Shown here: positions 43,310 through 54,751 of the stretch, piece after piece
Numbering within the stretch: the stretch's first letter is position 1
Layout of the letters: the number at the start of each line of letters is the position of its first letter
Assembly: GCA_029449245.1 (NCBI GenBank)
Contig: JANATF010000003.1
Location: 2,976,001-3,040,000, forward strand
Reading direction: 5' to 3'
Length of the DNA: 64,000 nt
Origin: Mortierella alpina
Taxonomy: Eukaryota > Mortierellomycota > Mortierellomycetes > Mortierellales > Mortierellaceae
Made by a program: the position numbers and the translations under genes
Notes under the pieces: generated by a model
Seen by the model: only the letters and a program-made list of their open reading frames with translations
Database searches by the model: none
Told to the model about the DNA's origin: nothing

Positions 43310-44938
43310 ACGCGCTTTTTCAAGTTGTAGTAGGTCTAGGCTTTGATTAGTGACATAGAAGGGCGTATGGTCCTTCAGGGTATTTACAAGTAAAGCGTCG
43401 AATGACGGACTGTAAACGACATTAATAAAAATATGAGAATGTCAAAGATTCTAGCCCTTGACAATCGTAGTCTTGTTAGATTTGATATGTTCTTGTGAGA
43501 GTCCTCGTTCTGTATTCAAAGGTACTCAACGAGGCCGCAGGAGCGAAAGGGCTGTTCCTAGCAGCAACTAGAATCACGGTGTGAACAGTAGAGTGGCGGT
43601 AGGACACAATAACCCCGCAGAGAAAAGAGTAAAAAGAAACGTTGGCGAGCCGCTGCGATTAAGAGGTTGGAGGCCCCTGTCAAAAGAACTTGTCTAAATT
43701 AGACCTGACGGAGCCGGGGGGACCGAGGAGGCGTAAACTCGAATAGGAGTTCATAAGGAGAAGTCGACATTGATTTCAAGCGTGGAGAGGGGCGACAGAC
43801 AACAGCCCGGAGTGAGATGAGCGTGCTCATATTAGTCGTCTCACTCTTATCTGCTTTTCGCAACGTGATGCCACCGCTTGGGGCTTGCCGCAAGGTCAAA
43901 AACTCCCTATTATGTCTGCAACAATCGTCGACGTCTCGCACCCCTTCCTTTACGAAAAAAAAATAGTTAAGTAGAAAAGGAGGTATCGATGTACGCCTAA
44001 TCATTGGCGACGGTGGTGGAGCATGGCAAGATTGAGACACGGTCCTGGAGCTGTCGACAGTGCTCACAGATCCAGCAATAACAACACCAACAAAAGAGCT
44101 CGCTCAAGGGGACGATGCCCAGAGGACGACAGGACCGACGAGCAATAGGAGAGAGGGCGTGTATGAAGGATGCTTCCTCCCCTCGCACCAGACCCGCTCC
44201 TGATCCTGTTACACCGGGTGTTTGGAACTTGTTGCAAGAGCGCGAGATTAGCCCCGTTGAGTAGATTCCATTATGACTTGACCTAAAGGAACTAAAGCGA
44301 AAAGACGCGTTCATCACATACGCCCTGCACTATAGAACATCCTGCTCCCCCGTCCTCATGATCATAAAGTCTTGGCCCAGTGGGTCCCTGAAAAAAAATG
44401 AAGGACCGCAGAGCTTCTTACATAGCAAAACGACCTAGTCACTCCTAGTCTTGCACATGTAAGCACCAGTCTCTTGCCCCTCCACACGGACGAACGAACA
44501 TATAGACAAGTAAGCACGGGCCAGGAGAGGAGATAGAGGCACGAATTGGTCAGGGAGAGACATATTGGTTCATAAACTAGAGAGGACTTTGACGTAGCAT
44601 TCGCTCATGTAGCGTCGGGCTACTGTACGGTGTTTCGAGAAGGAGAGTTGAACTACCTTGCGATCGGGGTCCCCCGTTCGTTTTTTTTATCTCTTCTGCC
44701 TGACGGGTACCAATGCATCCGCCGCCGCCGCCGCCATCGTCGTCGTCGTCGCGGTCGTCGTTTTTTTCTCAACTATAAATACCCAAGCCTTGCAACTCTA
44801 ACGTCCTCTCCTTCAGCTCACACTCATACTCACACTCACACTCATATCCACATTCACATTCACACTTGCACTGCATTTGCATACTCAAACCCACACACAT
44901 ACATACACAAGCACACAGGCATATACAAGCATATAAGC
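43310..44938. other. Intergenic region upstream of the Asp-rich secreted protein
   Basis: No gene is supported between arginase and 44939. The right end holds a trinucleotide stretch (CCG then TCG units) at about 44717-44761, a TATA box at 44774 and a leader of roughly 130 bases rich in CACTCA/CACACA. One minus-strand open frame at 43699-44067 has no recognisable features. Confidence 0.55.
44774..44780 (+). promoter_or_regulatory. TATA box of the Asp-rich secreted protein gene
   Basis: TATAAAT lies 165 bases before the ATG at 44939 and is followed by a CACTCA-type repeat leader. A strong TATA box and short leader suit a highly or inducibly expressed secreted protein. Confidence 0.7.
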
Positions 44939-45790
44939 ATGAAGATCTCTGCTGCATTGACCATCTTGGCCGCCCTGGTCCTCATCCAGGCTGCTCCTGT
45001 CCACAAGGGCAGCTCCTCCGAATCAAAGGCCGAAAATGTTGCCATCGCGTCCAAGCCCGCAGGAAAGACTCCTTCCCTAGCTGGCGACTACGCTGCAGTC
45101 CCCATCAAGCGCCATCTGATGCCCGCCACAGTCGCCACCTTCAAGCGTCGCGGATTGGCTAACTCAGCAAATAAGGCCATCAAGAAGCGTCATGATGATG
45201 ATGACGACGACGACGAGGATGATGAGGGTAACGACGATGATGATGATGATGATGAGGATGATGATGATGAGAAGGACGACGATGAGGATGAGGATGATGA
45301 TGATGAAGATGACGATGATGATAAGGACGATGATGAAGATGATGAAGATGAGGATGACGATAAGGACGAGGATAAAGATGACGGCGCGGACGATGAGAGT
45401 AGCAAGGGCAGCCTCAAGATGGAAAAGTCCAAGGGCGGCCTCAAGATGGAGAAGTCAAAGACTCCCTTGGTGGCGAACTCAAAGGCTCCCTTGGTGGCGA
45501 ACTCAAAGGCTCCCTTGGTGCAGAAGTCGAAGGCCCCCGCACTCAAGAAGCGTAATCACGGAGGAAAGAAGGGCTCCAAGGGTGATGACAAGGACGATGA
45601 TGGCGATAACCAGAGGGATGATGGCGATAACCAGGGTGATGGTGGCGACGACCAGGGTGATGGTGGTGACGACCAGGGGAATGGTGGAAACGACCAGGGG
45701 GACGGTGGCGACGACCAGGGAGATGGTGGAAATGACCAGGATGGTGACAACGGCGTTGACCAAGAGAAGGTTTCAGGCAGTGAGATCTAA
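44939..45790 (+). CDS. Secreted, extremely Asp-rich repeat protein
   Basis: An unrecognised single-exon protein of 283 residues. Residues 1-18 form a clear signal peptide (MKISAALTILAALVLIQA, cleavage before APV). After a short pro-region with dibasic KR sites (IKRHLMP, FKRRGLA, IKKRHDD) comes about 75 residues almost wholly of Asp and Glu. Next is a basic repeat block: SLKMEKSKG/GLKMEKSKT, then three copies of a SKAPLV-type unit and another dibasic site, LKKRNHGG. The C-terminal third is a seven-residue acidic repeat of the DGGDDQG type, about eight copies with variants. No cysteines are present. The layout of signal peptide, Kex2-like sites and repeats recalls Kex2-processed fungal peptides. 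The Asp tract also recalls Ca-binding, mineral-binding or cell-wall proteins. Both readings are inference. The GAY tract may be length-variable. Confidence 0.82.
   Translation: MKISAALTILAALVLIQAAPVHKGSSSESKAENVAIASKPAGKTPSLAGDYAAVPIKRHLMPATVATFKRRGLANSANKAIKKRHDDDDDDDEDDEGNDDDDDDDEDDDDEKDDDEDEDDDDEDDDDDKDDDEDDEDEDDDKDEDKDDGADDESSKGSLKMEKSKGGLKMEKSKTPLVANSKAPLVANSKAPLVQKSKAPALKKRNHGGKKGSKGDDKDDDGDNQRDDGDNQGDGGDDQGDGGDDQGNGGNDQGDGGDDQGDGGNDQDGDNGVDQEKVSGSEI
45190..45392 (+). repeat. Coding GAY/GAR trinucleotide tract (poly-Asp/Glu)
   Basis: About 200 bases made almost only of GAT, GAC and GAG/GAA codons within the secreted-protein gene. Codon interruptions (GAT mixed with GAC, AAG and GAG) show it is not a pure recent expansion, but slippage is likely to vary its length among strains. 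Confidence 0.9.
45600..45750 (+). repeat. 21-base coding tandem repeat (GDGGDDQ-type units)
   Basis: Roughly seven or eight imperfect 21-base units of the form GATGGTGGCGACGACCAGGG encode the acidic C-terminal heptads of the secreted protein. Substitutions between units keep the seven-residue period. Confidence 0.85.
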
Positions 45791-46753
45791 GCACTACGGC
45801 TTCCCTGGCGAGACCATGACACTTGCCCGACAGCATGGCTTCACACCGTCTAGAATCTATATATATCGATATACACCTTTATAAAGACTGTGCGTCTTCT
45901 TCGTATAACATGGGTGTATCCATCCGTTGCCTGTCTGCCCCGCTAATCCATTCTGATATTTACATCCATGAAGCTGCTTGGTAGCAACAGGTTATTTTCA
46001 GTGATCGGCCATGGCTCACTAGATATTTTCGAAAGTCTTTTGAGACTCTGGCACATATCAAATGATGATACGAAGAAACGCACAAAGACTTCGGACGATG
46101 AGCGATCTGCTAAAGACAATGTTTCGCTAGGGCAGCGCTCTGCCTCCTTCATATCGTATGTCAAGCATGCGCACCGATATCACGACAGCAGCTTGACGAG
46201 ATCCCAGTGCCAGTCATAATGTCATCCGCCGCCGTCTTAAAATAACTGTTGGAATAGCAGGTCGCACAACAATAATGCACACGTCTATGGTCGCGCAGGT
46301 GAACCACAATGTCTACGCGCCAGCTATTGGACGCGCGCTAAAGCCTTTGCCCAACTTTGAGACACGTCTCGCAGAAATTAGAAAAAAAAAATAAGCAGGT
46401 GAGATCGCCGAGGTGGTGTTCATGCAGCGGATCCCTCAATCCGATCTGGTTGGACGTCAAACAATAACTAAAACTTTTTTCACTTCACGACTGACACCTT
46501 TTGTGAAGAAACTCGAACCCTCTTAGAACAAAAAAAAAAAAAAAAAAATAGGCGCATGGCTAACCATCTCATAGCGTTATGATATTTAATCCTCGCGCTT
46601 CTGCAATTGCCCATTGTTCATTTCTTTTCTCCCTTTCGCCTCTCACTGAGCTCTATTCTGTCAACATATTCCGACTTACTTTGCCTCACCAGTATTCCTA
46701 TATCTCTTGCACATCGTACAGTCCTTCCCGCCTCTCCATACTGCCTTCGAACC
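45791..46753. other. Intergenic region between two secretory-pathway genes
   Basis: No gene is supported. The left part is the presumed 3' UTR of the Asp-rich gene. A-runs occur near 46383 and 46531-46548. The last 150 bases are CT-rich, as expected for a fungal leader before the ATG at 46754. Confidence 0.55.
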
Positions 46754-47853
46754 ATGAAGACAACTGCCATCTTCGCTGTCATCGCTGCAGCAGCCTCCAT
46801 GGCCTCGGCTTACACATGTCCCGATGACGCTGCCGTTACAAAGTCCTGCTTATTCAGCGTCGTTAGGCCTTGTGAGTGCTTTTTGCTTATAAAACGATAG
46901 ACCATTGCTATGATTGAGATCCTCTCTCGCTAACCGCGTATCATCGTTATGAACCACGTAGTGATCTGCGACAATCCAAGGGTTTCCGTTGACGCATGCA
47001 ATGCCAAACAGTGCAACCAGACTTATGTCGATAACTATGCTGCGTGTCAGTGTCGTCGCAACCGGACTGATTTCTTCCAGGTATGAATCGCTTTACTCCA
47101 ACAATGATACTGCCGTCATGAGGTGGAAACACTCACATTCACTGTGATACCCTCTGCACATAGAATGCTGTCAATGTCGAAGGTTTAATCCGGCGCTGCA
47201 ACATGACGAACTTGGTCAACCCTTATGGCAACCCTGGTCAGTATAGGCCTGGCCAAGGCACCCAGACCTTCTCTCCTACCCGCACTGCTGTCCCCATTGT
47301 CGCTCCAACCGAGACTGGTGTCCCCATCTCGACCGAAAGTCATCACATCTCTAAGGGTGCCATTGCCGGTATTGTCCTCGGTATCTTGGGAGCAACTGCT
47401 CTGGCTGCTCTCCTTGGCTGGTGCTGGAGAAAGAAGCGCAACGAGCACACCACTGTCTACAACAGCCATGTCGGTTATGACAACCGCGGGCCTACACGCA
47501 CTGTCGTGACCGAGAAGATTGAGCCCGTTGTCGTCAAGTCTGTTCCTGGAGGCGCTGCCTCGACTACGACCTACGGCACACCCGTGACCGGAGCCTCGAC
47601 CGTTGTTCCCGGCACCACGGGCAACTACAACACCACCACGACCCAATCTGGCAACGTGGTCGGAACTTCAACTCACCCCGGTGGTGTGAATGGTATCCAT
47701 CCTGCCGGAGCCACGACTCATACCACCGGTGTCAATAATAACGTCAATCACCCCGGAACCACGACCACCACGACTGGCTACAACACGCAGCCTCGTACCG
47801 GTGCTGTCGACAGTGTGACCAATGCTGCGCACAACGCTGCCGCGCACGTTTAA
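46754..47853 (+). CDS. Single-pass surface protein with eight-cysteine ectodomain
   Basis: An unrecognised type I membrane protein of 308 residues. Exons 46754-46871, 46962-47080 and 47164-47853 have consistent phases. The signal peptide is residues 1-19 (ending ASMASA). The ectodomain of about 70 residues has exactly eight cysteines (YTCPDD, KSC, LIC, DAC, KQC, AACQC and RRC), the number seen in CFEM domains, though the spacing does not match the CFEM pattern. A Thr/Pro stalk (TFSPTRTAVPIVAPTETG) leads to one membrane helix, GAIAGIVLGILGATALAALL, followed by the stop-transfer WCWRKKR. The cytoplasmic tail is about 150 residues of Thr/Gly/Asn/His-rich low complexity. The shape is that of a wall sensor or adhesion-type receptor such as WSC/Mtl proteins. 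That role is inferred only from architecture. Confidence 0.8.
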
Positions 47854-48314
47854 CAACGCCGCTCACCAAGTTTGAGGGTCATCCTCGGGCTCTTCCAGCG
47901 TGGCGGGTCGCCACAGGACAGAGCTCTCATAGGCTTCCGTCTGAGCGTTTTCTGTTCCTAGATGTATATATGTGCAAAAAGATCAAAAAAAAAAGCAAAC
48001 ATGGGGGTCTCTTCGGCATCCATTGTTCTTTAATCATTCAAGGTTCTTCGTTAGCTGAACAGCCTTCTATAATCGTAATAAACACAAAAAAGGGAAGGAT
48101 GAGTTTTTCCTGAAAGCGCGCCAGTGTCCACTGGCTCCTATGCAAAGTGCTCTGCAACGCGTAAAAAGTCCGAACTGAGTGTTGGTCCAGGCGTTCGCAC
48201 CGCGCATAACAGTCACTGGCCGTATATAGTCCGCTCTCATCCTTTCGTTCACGACTCTTCATCCAGCGATCTCAATACTCCTTCTCATTCCCGTTTCTGC
48301 AAACACTGAACAGC
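47854..48314. other. Intergenic region upstream of tubulin cofactor A
   Basis: No gene is supported in about 460 bases. An A-rich run near 47985-47994 and AATAAA near 48077 suit a 3' UTR on the left; the right part is the promoter of the cofactor A gene. Confidence 0.55.
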
Positions 48315-48956
48315 ATGTCAACCCGAGATCTCTCCATTAAAACCAACGTCCTCAAGAGGTAAAGAGACCTGTCGAATGTCCTACTTCTCGCTCTCTTGAA
48401 CCCCTGGTGAATCACAAATGCTGAACATCTCACTGTCTTTCTTGCATTCTTGCATTCGTTATAGAGTGGCAAAGGAGCACGTCTTTTACAACGAGGAGAA
48501 GCTCAAGCAGCAGAAGCGTATTGATGTCATGGTGGCCAAGGACCCTGAGGACTATGAAATCAAGAAGCAGGTACAGACGAAAACGGAAGCATGGCCTGAC
48601 CATACGTTTACCCTAGTTCTTTCTTCACATTTTCTAATAATCGCTTCATTCTTCTTTCGTTGTTCTTCCTTACAGAGAGAGGTTCTCGAGGAGACAATGG
48701 ACATGTTTCCCGATGTCGAGAGGAGGATAAAGGCGGCCCGTCAGGATTTGGCTAACCTTGTGGTAGGACTTTTTTGACAGAAAAGAAACCATGGCAAACC
48801 CGAGATGACGCCTCAATGCGAGTATCCATCTCAAGAACAAGATGTCTAATGTCTGAATAACTTTGCCATTGAATCATTTAGACCAATATCAACCCGGAAC
48901 TCAAGTCATCAAAGGAATACGAGGAGGCTGTCCAGACGTTGGAGACCTACGAGTAA
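48315..48956 (+). CDS. TBCA: Tubulin-specific chaperone A (cofactor A)
   Basis: Small helical chaperone that captures folded beta-tubulin on its way to alpha-beta dimer assembly in the cytosol (Rbl2 in budding yeast). Four tiny exons, 48315-48358, 48465-48570, 48676-48762 and 48882-48956, give 103 residues, the normal size. The sequence follows the family along its length: LSIKTNVLKRVAKEH, YNEEKLKQQKRIDVMVAK, DYEIKKQREVLEETMDMFPD, ERRIKAARQDLANLV and a final helix with KEYEEAVQTLE. The three-helix bundle heptads are visible. The start is fixed by the only ATG in exon 1, which fits the family N-terminus. The exons are so short that the gene is invisible without splicing. Confidence 0.95.
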
Positions 48957-49242
48957 CGGCGTACAACCTGTTCAATATCACTTCCTCCAATACCAGCTTT
49001 AGGATCGAGATCTTTGCATTGCGATTCCATGGGATTCTCGCGACCTAGCGGACGTATATTGAAAAAGCTACAAAGTCTATGGAACGAACGTTTGGTGTCT
49101 ACTAGACAATGAGTGCCGCAACAGTGCATTAAATGATCTCTTCTGAAGGGGTTTGTCCTGGGTACGCTTTTTTGTTGTTGAAACGGTTTTTTGGCGTCAT
49201 TCAATGACAACAAGAACATAGGTCCTAGAAACGTGTGGTCTT

Positions 49243-50790
49243 TTAGCAGAGAATGCCATTATGATCCATAATGTCCATCAACTCCTGCATTGGTACAATA
49301 TCCTTCTTATCCAGCAGATCGAATTCACGTCCAAAGCTGACAAAATGCGCAAAGATCGAGTTGAAGTGACCTTCTTGACAGAGCGATAGCATTTTGTCGT
49401 AGTGCGAGTGGTACACATGAGCAAAGACTCGGATCAGTTGCTTAAAGATGGCGCGAACAGTCTGCGGAAAAGTCGCTGGGAAGTCTCGTCCTAAAAAAAT
49501 TCAAGATCGGGGGGTGGGCAAAAGAATATAAGCTGCGGTGATTCGACACACAGACAGGTTCATTCATTGATGGCGGATGTACTTTTGATACAATAGTACA
49601 CATGGTCTTGAAAGCCCATACCTTCCTTTGTGGGGAATGTGCTTTCATCGTTAATGAGTGTTTGGATCCAGCACATGACGAAATCGATGTATTGCGGTGC
49701 TGGCACTTTGCTCGTCTTTTTTTGTCCATCAATCCAGAGGTATTCAAACCTATAGACAAAGGGGGTCAGTGCCTTTGCAGACGCAATTGCACCATCTCTC
49801 AGGGAGCTTCAACAGCGGATCGCCTTACCCAGCTCCTGCGGACATGTTAGGACAATCTCGTACAGTGCAAAAGTCGGAGATGGAGCCGTAGAACATGTTG
49901 ATATAATTGTAAAAATCGAACACTAGATCCCACAGCGATAGGTTAGTAGGAGGAAATGGGTGTGCATATTTTGCGCTGGCTTACAGGCTGCGGTGTTTGG
50001 GAGCCCTTGAACAGGATTGTAAAAAAGTGCAGGGATGTTTTGTGAAAATGAGCACCGTGCGTGAGCCAAACAGAGGCGCCATTCTCCTTGTCGCGTCTTC
50101 CAAATTGGACACTGTGCAACATGAAACGCGCTTCTCAACACACTCAACTATAAAAAAAATCTGAGCACTCAAAAAACAGAGAATGCCTGCACGATCCTGC
50201 ACCCCATCTGCTATGGATGACTCCTGCTGCCAGGCTCCGTGAGAAGGACGGGGGGTTGATTAAAGGATATGATCAGCCGCTCAACTGCGCCCGCAGTTGC
50301 GAGATGATGATGATGAAGAAGAAGATAGAAGTAAAAAGTAATAGACTAGTGTTGACACGAGGTCACGCAGGCACTGCTGTGAGGGGAAACAGAGGCAGCC
50401 TTGGTAGGAGTGGGGCAGATCCAAACCTATCTGCTGCGACTATAGCCGGTTACAGGGTGTCGCCGATCTACCTACCATTGACAGCGAGCCACTCGTTCTC
50501 ATCGACGTACTTTGGCAGCTGAACGATCGTCTTGAAGTTGCCCTTGACAATAGAGTTATTGCAATAGGGCTGGCAAAGGAAGAGCGGCCGAACTGCTGAT
50601 GCCGAGCGCTTTGTTTTGGGCTTGACGGCAAACCTGCCACTAGGTATAGCCATTGAATCGTCAGTGGGTTGAGGGGGAGGAGGTTGCCTTTGGGAATGAC
50701 TGCAGCTCCAGGGTTGCACAGGGAGCGTTCACCATGTCTGAGCGAGAAGAATGGGTCCAGTTTTTACCTGATGTTGAAGAAGCTGCTCAT
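49243..50790 (-). CDS. MOB2: MOB kinase activator, MOB2-like
   Basis: A MOB/phocein protein that activates an NDR/LATS kinase; the sequence fits MOB2, partner of Cbk1/Orb6 in the morphogenesis (RAM) pathway, better than MOB1. Exons 50790-50768, 50699-50476, 49922-49829, 49749-49622 and 49490-49243 give 238 residues. Motifs: KPKTKRSASAVRPLFLCQPY, the MOB2-like KGNFKTIVQLPKYVDENEW, the zinc-binding pair around DFCTVRDCPNMSAG and AHVYHSHYDKML, and YEYLWIDGQ. Leu-Pro-Lys-Tyr-Val-Asp, where MOB1 has Pro-Glu-Gly-Glu, supports MOB2. The N-terminal extension is Gln/Pro-rich. The second exon's acceptor was chosen at 50700 because upstream alternatives run into a stop in the correct frame. A CA/GA-rich region lies upstream. 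Confidence 0.93.
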
Positions 50791-52046
50791 GGTGGTCGTG
50801 AGGGTTGTGTATAAGAGGGAGAGAGGTGTGCACTGAGGGCAGAGGTGGAATGAAGGCAATGGGGTGATGGGGACGAGGACGAGAACGAGAACGAAGGAAA
50901 CAAGGAGACGAAGACGAGAAGAGGGGGGTGTGTGCGCCCAAGTACAGCAAGTACAGCGGGTAAAGTGACTGCATTTTCCCTGGCTGGAAAGAAGGTTTTT
51001 TGTGTGAGTGCTCAGAGGACAGTCAGACACATCTCCAACTTCTGTTGTGCTCATGATCTTTTTTTGTTCACCTCCAGCGACCAGTGAAACGGCCGTTCCT
51101 TCATGCTGGTGACGGGGGGGCCATCATCCCCTCAGCCGGGTGGCGGGGACTGGGCGCCTGACACCGCACAGAGGGCCAGTAAGGCAAGGCCAGAGGACCG
51201 CCAGCAGCTGGGATGCACGGGTGCTGGTAAGAGGACAGAAAAAGAGGCCCATCCCTGGAGGGTCATGTGGTTGTGCAAGGAGAGCAAAAAAGAGCTCCAT
51301 GAACAGACAAGGCAATTGCCAGGTTAATCCCGCCGAGCAACTGGCTGGCTGAGAGACAAAAAAAAAATACACAAAAACAATAACAAGCAGGGCGCGGATT
51401 AGTCAACGTCAGCCCCGAGGAGAGTCGAGAGGCGGGGGGGACAGGAAGGACAAGAACGACAAGACAGGAAGGGTTTTTTTATTTTCTTTTCCATTGTCAT
51501 TGCCATTTTGCCATTGACTCCTTCTCCCTTTCCCTATACTCCCTGCCTCTCTCTCACACATACACACACACACACATACTCTCTCTGCTCTCTGTCTGTC
51601 TGTCTGTCTGTCTCCCCGCCCGTCACCCTCTCACTCTCTCTTCTCTCACTCCCCCATCCCTTTTGTATCTCTCCTCTCAACTCCCGCCATCGCATCCCCC
51701 CATCCCCTATTCTCACTGCTCCCATCACGCTAGCAAATCTCACTCGGCACTTCCAGCTCTTTTCAAATCCTGCTTGATCAAACACTCTTCTTCTGTATTC
51801 GATTATCGATTATTTGATTGCCGCGGTCGATCCTTGCTGCAGTCCAAGCCTAATCCTTCCTGCTCAGCACTCATCCGAACTCAATCGACGCTGGTGAGTA
51901 CTCGCGTTTTTTGAGCGTACTAGAGACATCTGGCACCCAGCACGGCGCTCCTTGGAATCTCTCGAATCGCTCATTGCTAATGTGGTTTCTATTTCCTCTT
52001 GCTTCATTTACGTCAAGCAGGGCGCCTTTTTTCGCTTCCCCAGTCT
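50791..52046. other. Divergent intergenic region with microsatellites and a 5' UTR intron
   Basis: No coding gene is supported. The right half of the plus strand is pyrimidine-rich with CACACA (about 51557-51576) and TCTG (about 51590-51613) microsatellites. A likely 5' UTR intron of the FYR-domain gene runs from the donor CTG|GTGAGT at 51894 to the acceptor CTTCCCCAG at 52043, only three bases before the ATG. Confidence 0.6.
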
Positions 52047-54578
52047 ATGGTCCCATCGAACGACTGTCCGGACATGCGTGCAACCTCCCCAACTCTCAAG
52101 GTCTTGCCGGCACAGGAAGCCTCTCCGAGCAAGGATCAGGATAAGAGATTGAAGGCGCAGGAACGCAAGCACACACAGCTCCAGGAAGATAATCAACCTG
52201 CACTCTCTGGAGCATCTAGTCTCTCAGAGACAGACCACATTATAGTTGCCGACACGTCCGTGCAAGGAGCTATGGAGGGAGCTGTGAGTATTTCGGCAAC
52301 GTCTCAACACTCACAACCAACCAATGGCGCCACTGTAGCACAGGAGACCAGGGACACCACTCCGGTCCATCATACGATGAATGGGCATGGCAACACTGAA
52401 GGAGCTCAGCCTTCAACAGGAGCTACGCCGCCAAAACATGTCACCATTGCTGAGGATGTCGGCGATGACAAGGCACGACAGCGATCAAAGGAGCCACAAA
52501 GCACACCATCGCCGTCCACATTTGCCTCCGGTAACAGGAACCCATCAGATGATAGCTCACACGATGAGGCGCATGAGGACGAGGAGGCTCGGGACATGGA
52601 TGTCGACATGGATCGGAACAGCTATCAACATCCGTCCGATGAGAAGTATAAGCGACTCAAGCGCAAACTCAAAGAGGTGTTGGAGGTAAGGATTGTTTCT
52701 TTCGCTTTTCTAGTTGTAAAAGCCCTCTGCACAGTTCTGGTTCGATGATACATCCGAATCGCTTGGAGCTGACTGTGTATTCTATGAAATACTATTAGGA
52801 AAATGAACGGATGAGCCAAGAGTTGGACAAGTCACACAGACGGGTCAGGAATCTGCGTAGAGAGAAAAAGTATGTTGCTCCTCAACTCGCGATGTGCGCT
52901 AGTTTGGAAAATCCTACTCGTGTAGGATGCTATGTGAAGTGAAGGTGCTGAAGCCAATCATCATTAACCGTGCCCTATTTTCAACTAAAATTAGCCTGCT
53001 ACTCGATCGTCTGTGCACATTGGAGCGACGCGATTCGGATTCGGACTCGGAATCTCTCTCACCGTTGAGCAGTGATAGCGAATCATCCGACTCTTCTGTC
53101 ATGGACGAGGTTCAATACAAAAAGACATCTCAGCCAAGGAAAAACGGCCGTGGAGCTGGCGGTGCTCAGAGCGCTGCAGCCTCTCCTGGCGGCTCTGCTG
53201 GGGTTACCGCTTACCATCCTAAAAAGAATGCGGCCAAGACCAACCGACGACCCTCTCCAGCAGTGACACCAGGAGCAGCTCGTTCAGGGATCAAGGACAC
53301 TAAAATTCAGGTGCCAGTCTCGACACCATCTACCATAACTAATGTCGGCTCCGCGACTCAAAAGCCGAAGCGAGTACATCAGACAAACAAACAGCGACCA
53401 GGATTGGCCAAAGTCAGGAAAGTCCAGGCGCTGGAGAAGGATGAGGCAGGTCACGTTAAACTGCCAGTGACAGTCGGTATCATCACTATCCTGGACATTG
53501 GACACGTTGTATACGATCGCGAAGCCTTTCACAATGATCGTTACATTTTCCCAGTCGGATACAAAATGTCGAGATCCTACAACAGCATGATCGACCCGCA
53601 CAACCTGACCATATACACCTGTAGTGTTATTGATGATGGCGAAGCGCCAAAGGTAAACCACCCAATTGCTTGCATTCCTTTGATCATTTTGGCGATGGCA
53701 TTGCTTACTAACATTGAGTCGATACCGTGTTCTCTTTGTCTATGTAGTTTCAAATTGACGCAGCCGATCAGCCCGGAAAACCTATTATTGCTGGAACAGC
53801 CACGGGCGCTTGGACTCATGTTGTCAAGGCTGCGAATGCGATCCGGCGACGCGACCACTCAAACTCAGCATCAGGCCCTGATTATTTTGGATTCTCTAAT
53901 GCGACCATCGCAAAGATGATTCAGGATCTCCCGAACGCGGACAAGTGTGAAACGTATATCATGCAGAGGTTCGAGGAGCCCTCATCAGCAACTGCCACCG
54001 GCACCAAGGGTTCATCCGATAAGAGGAAGGCATCGGCATTGTCCTCGGCAAAGGCAGGAGAGAATGACGGCGCCGAAGGTGAAGATCATGACGAGGAGGC
54101 TGAGGAGGATGACGACGAGTACACAACCTTGGGTACACCAGGCAAGAAACCAAAGACAACATCTTCTCCAAGGATTCGCCATGCGGGTATCGATGGATTG
54201 CCCGTCATCACTTTTGGGAGGCCAGTAGACACGGCAATGGAGCGTGACGAAGTTGAGCACGACCGGTCAGACGGCGACGAAACTCAATCGGAGGCGGAGC
54301 TCGCGGAGCGCAAGATGTCGCTATCAGCGCCACCACCAACACTCCCAGTATCAACAGCGCCAGCGGTACACTCAATCGCTACCTTGGGCGAGAGTCAAAT
54401 TCCAGTTGTTATCACAACTGCGGATGACGCAGAGGCGGTGAATGTTGATGACCCCGAGTCGGAGGGGGATGTGGACGTGGGTATGGACGATGATGACACT
54501 GCAATGCAGACACCGTCATCCCCAGTTGCTGCCCTCGCTAGCCCTGCTGCAGAAGACAAAGTCTCTACAATGGACTAG
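52047..54578 (+). CDS. FYRN-FYRC domain nuclear protein (TBRG1-like)
   Basis: A probable chromatin-associated protein of 732 residues. Exons 52047-52685, 52799-52869, 52995-53652 and 53748-54578 have consistent phases. The first 200 residues are polar and acidic (DEAHEDEEARDMDVDMD). A coiled-coil-like basic helix is spread over three exons: KYKRLKRKLKEVLE, ENERMSQELDKSHRRVRNL, LLLDRLCTLE. A Ser/Pro/Lys-rich linker follows. The FYRN half starts near LPVTVGIITILDIGHVVYD and the FYRC half near FQIDAADQPGKPIIAGTATG, through PDYFGFSNATIAKMIQDL. The order of coiled coil, FYRN and FYRC matches animal TBRG1; in other proteins this fold sits in MLL-type methyltransferases. The tail is acidic with a basic patch SDKRKASA. 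The ATG directly follows a 5' UTR intron. Specific chromatin role unknown. Confidence 0.87.
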
Positions 54579-54751
54579 GATAACGGCCTTGACCTGAATT
54601 GAGGACCCCTCCCATTCCCATCTTCTACCCTTATTTGATTATTTTTTTCCCCATTTGTTGCGGTCTGTCTTTTCACATTTTAGCGCAGGCAACATTTACA
54701 GAACTACCTACTCCCTCCCTTGTTACGCATGAAATATAATCATGGTGTGCA

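Noticed and set aside
43699-44067. A 122-codon minus-strand open frame downstream of arginase
   Set aside because: It has no domain, no promoter and a composition similar to random translation of intergenic DNA.
44630-44938. N-terminal extension of the Asp-rich protein to 44630
   Set aside because: It would run through the TATA box and a CACACA leader and would bury the clear signal peptide that starts at 44939.
46501-46530. A GGTTCGAG sequence on the minus strand, like a tRNA B box
   Set aside because: The flanking bases do not form a T-arm stem, and no A box or cloverleaf could be built around it. The same holds for GGTTCGAA near 41849.
46754-47160. Assignment of the eight-cysteine ectodomain to the CFEM family
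   Set aside because: The number of cysteines agrees but the spacing does not follow the CFEM pattern, so only the architecture is reported.
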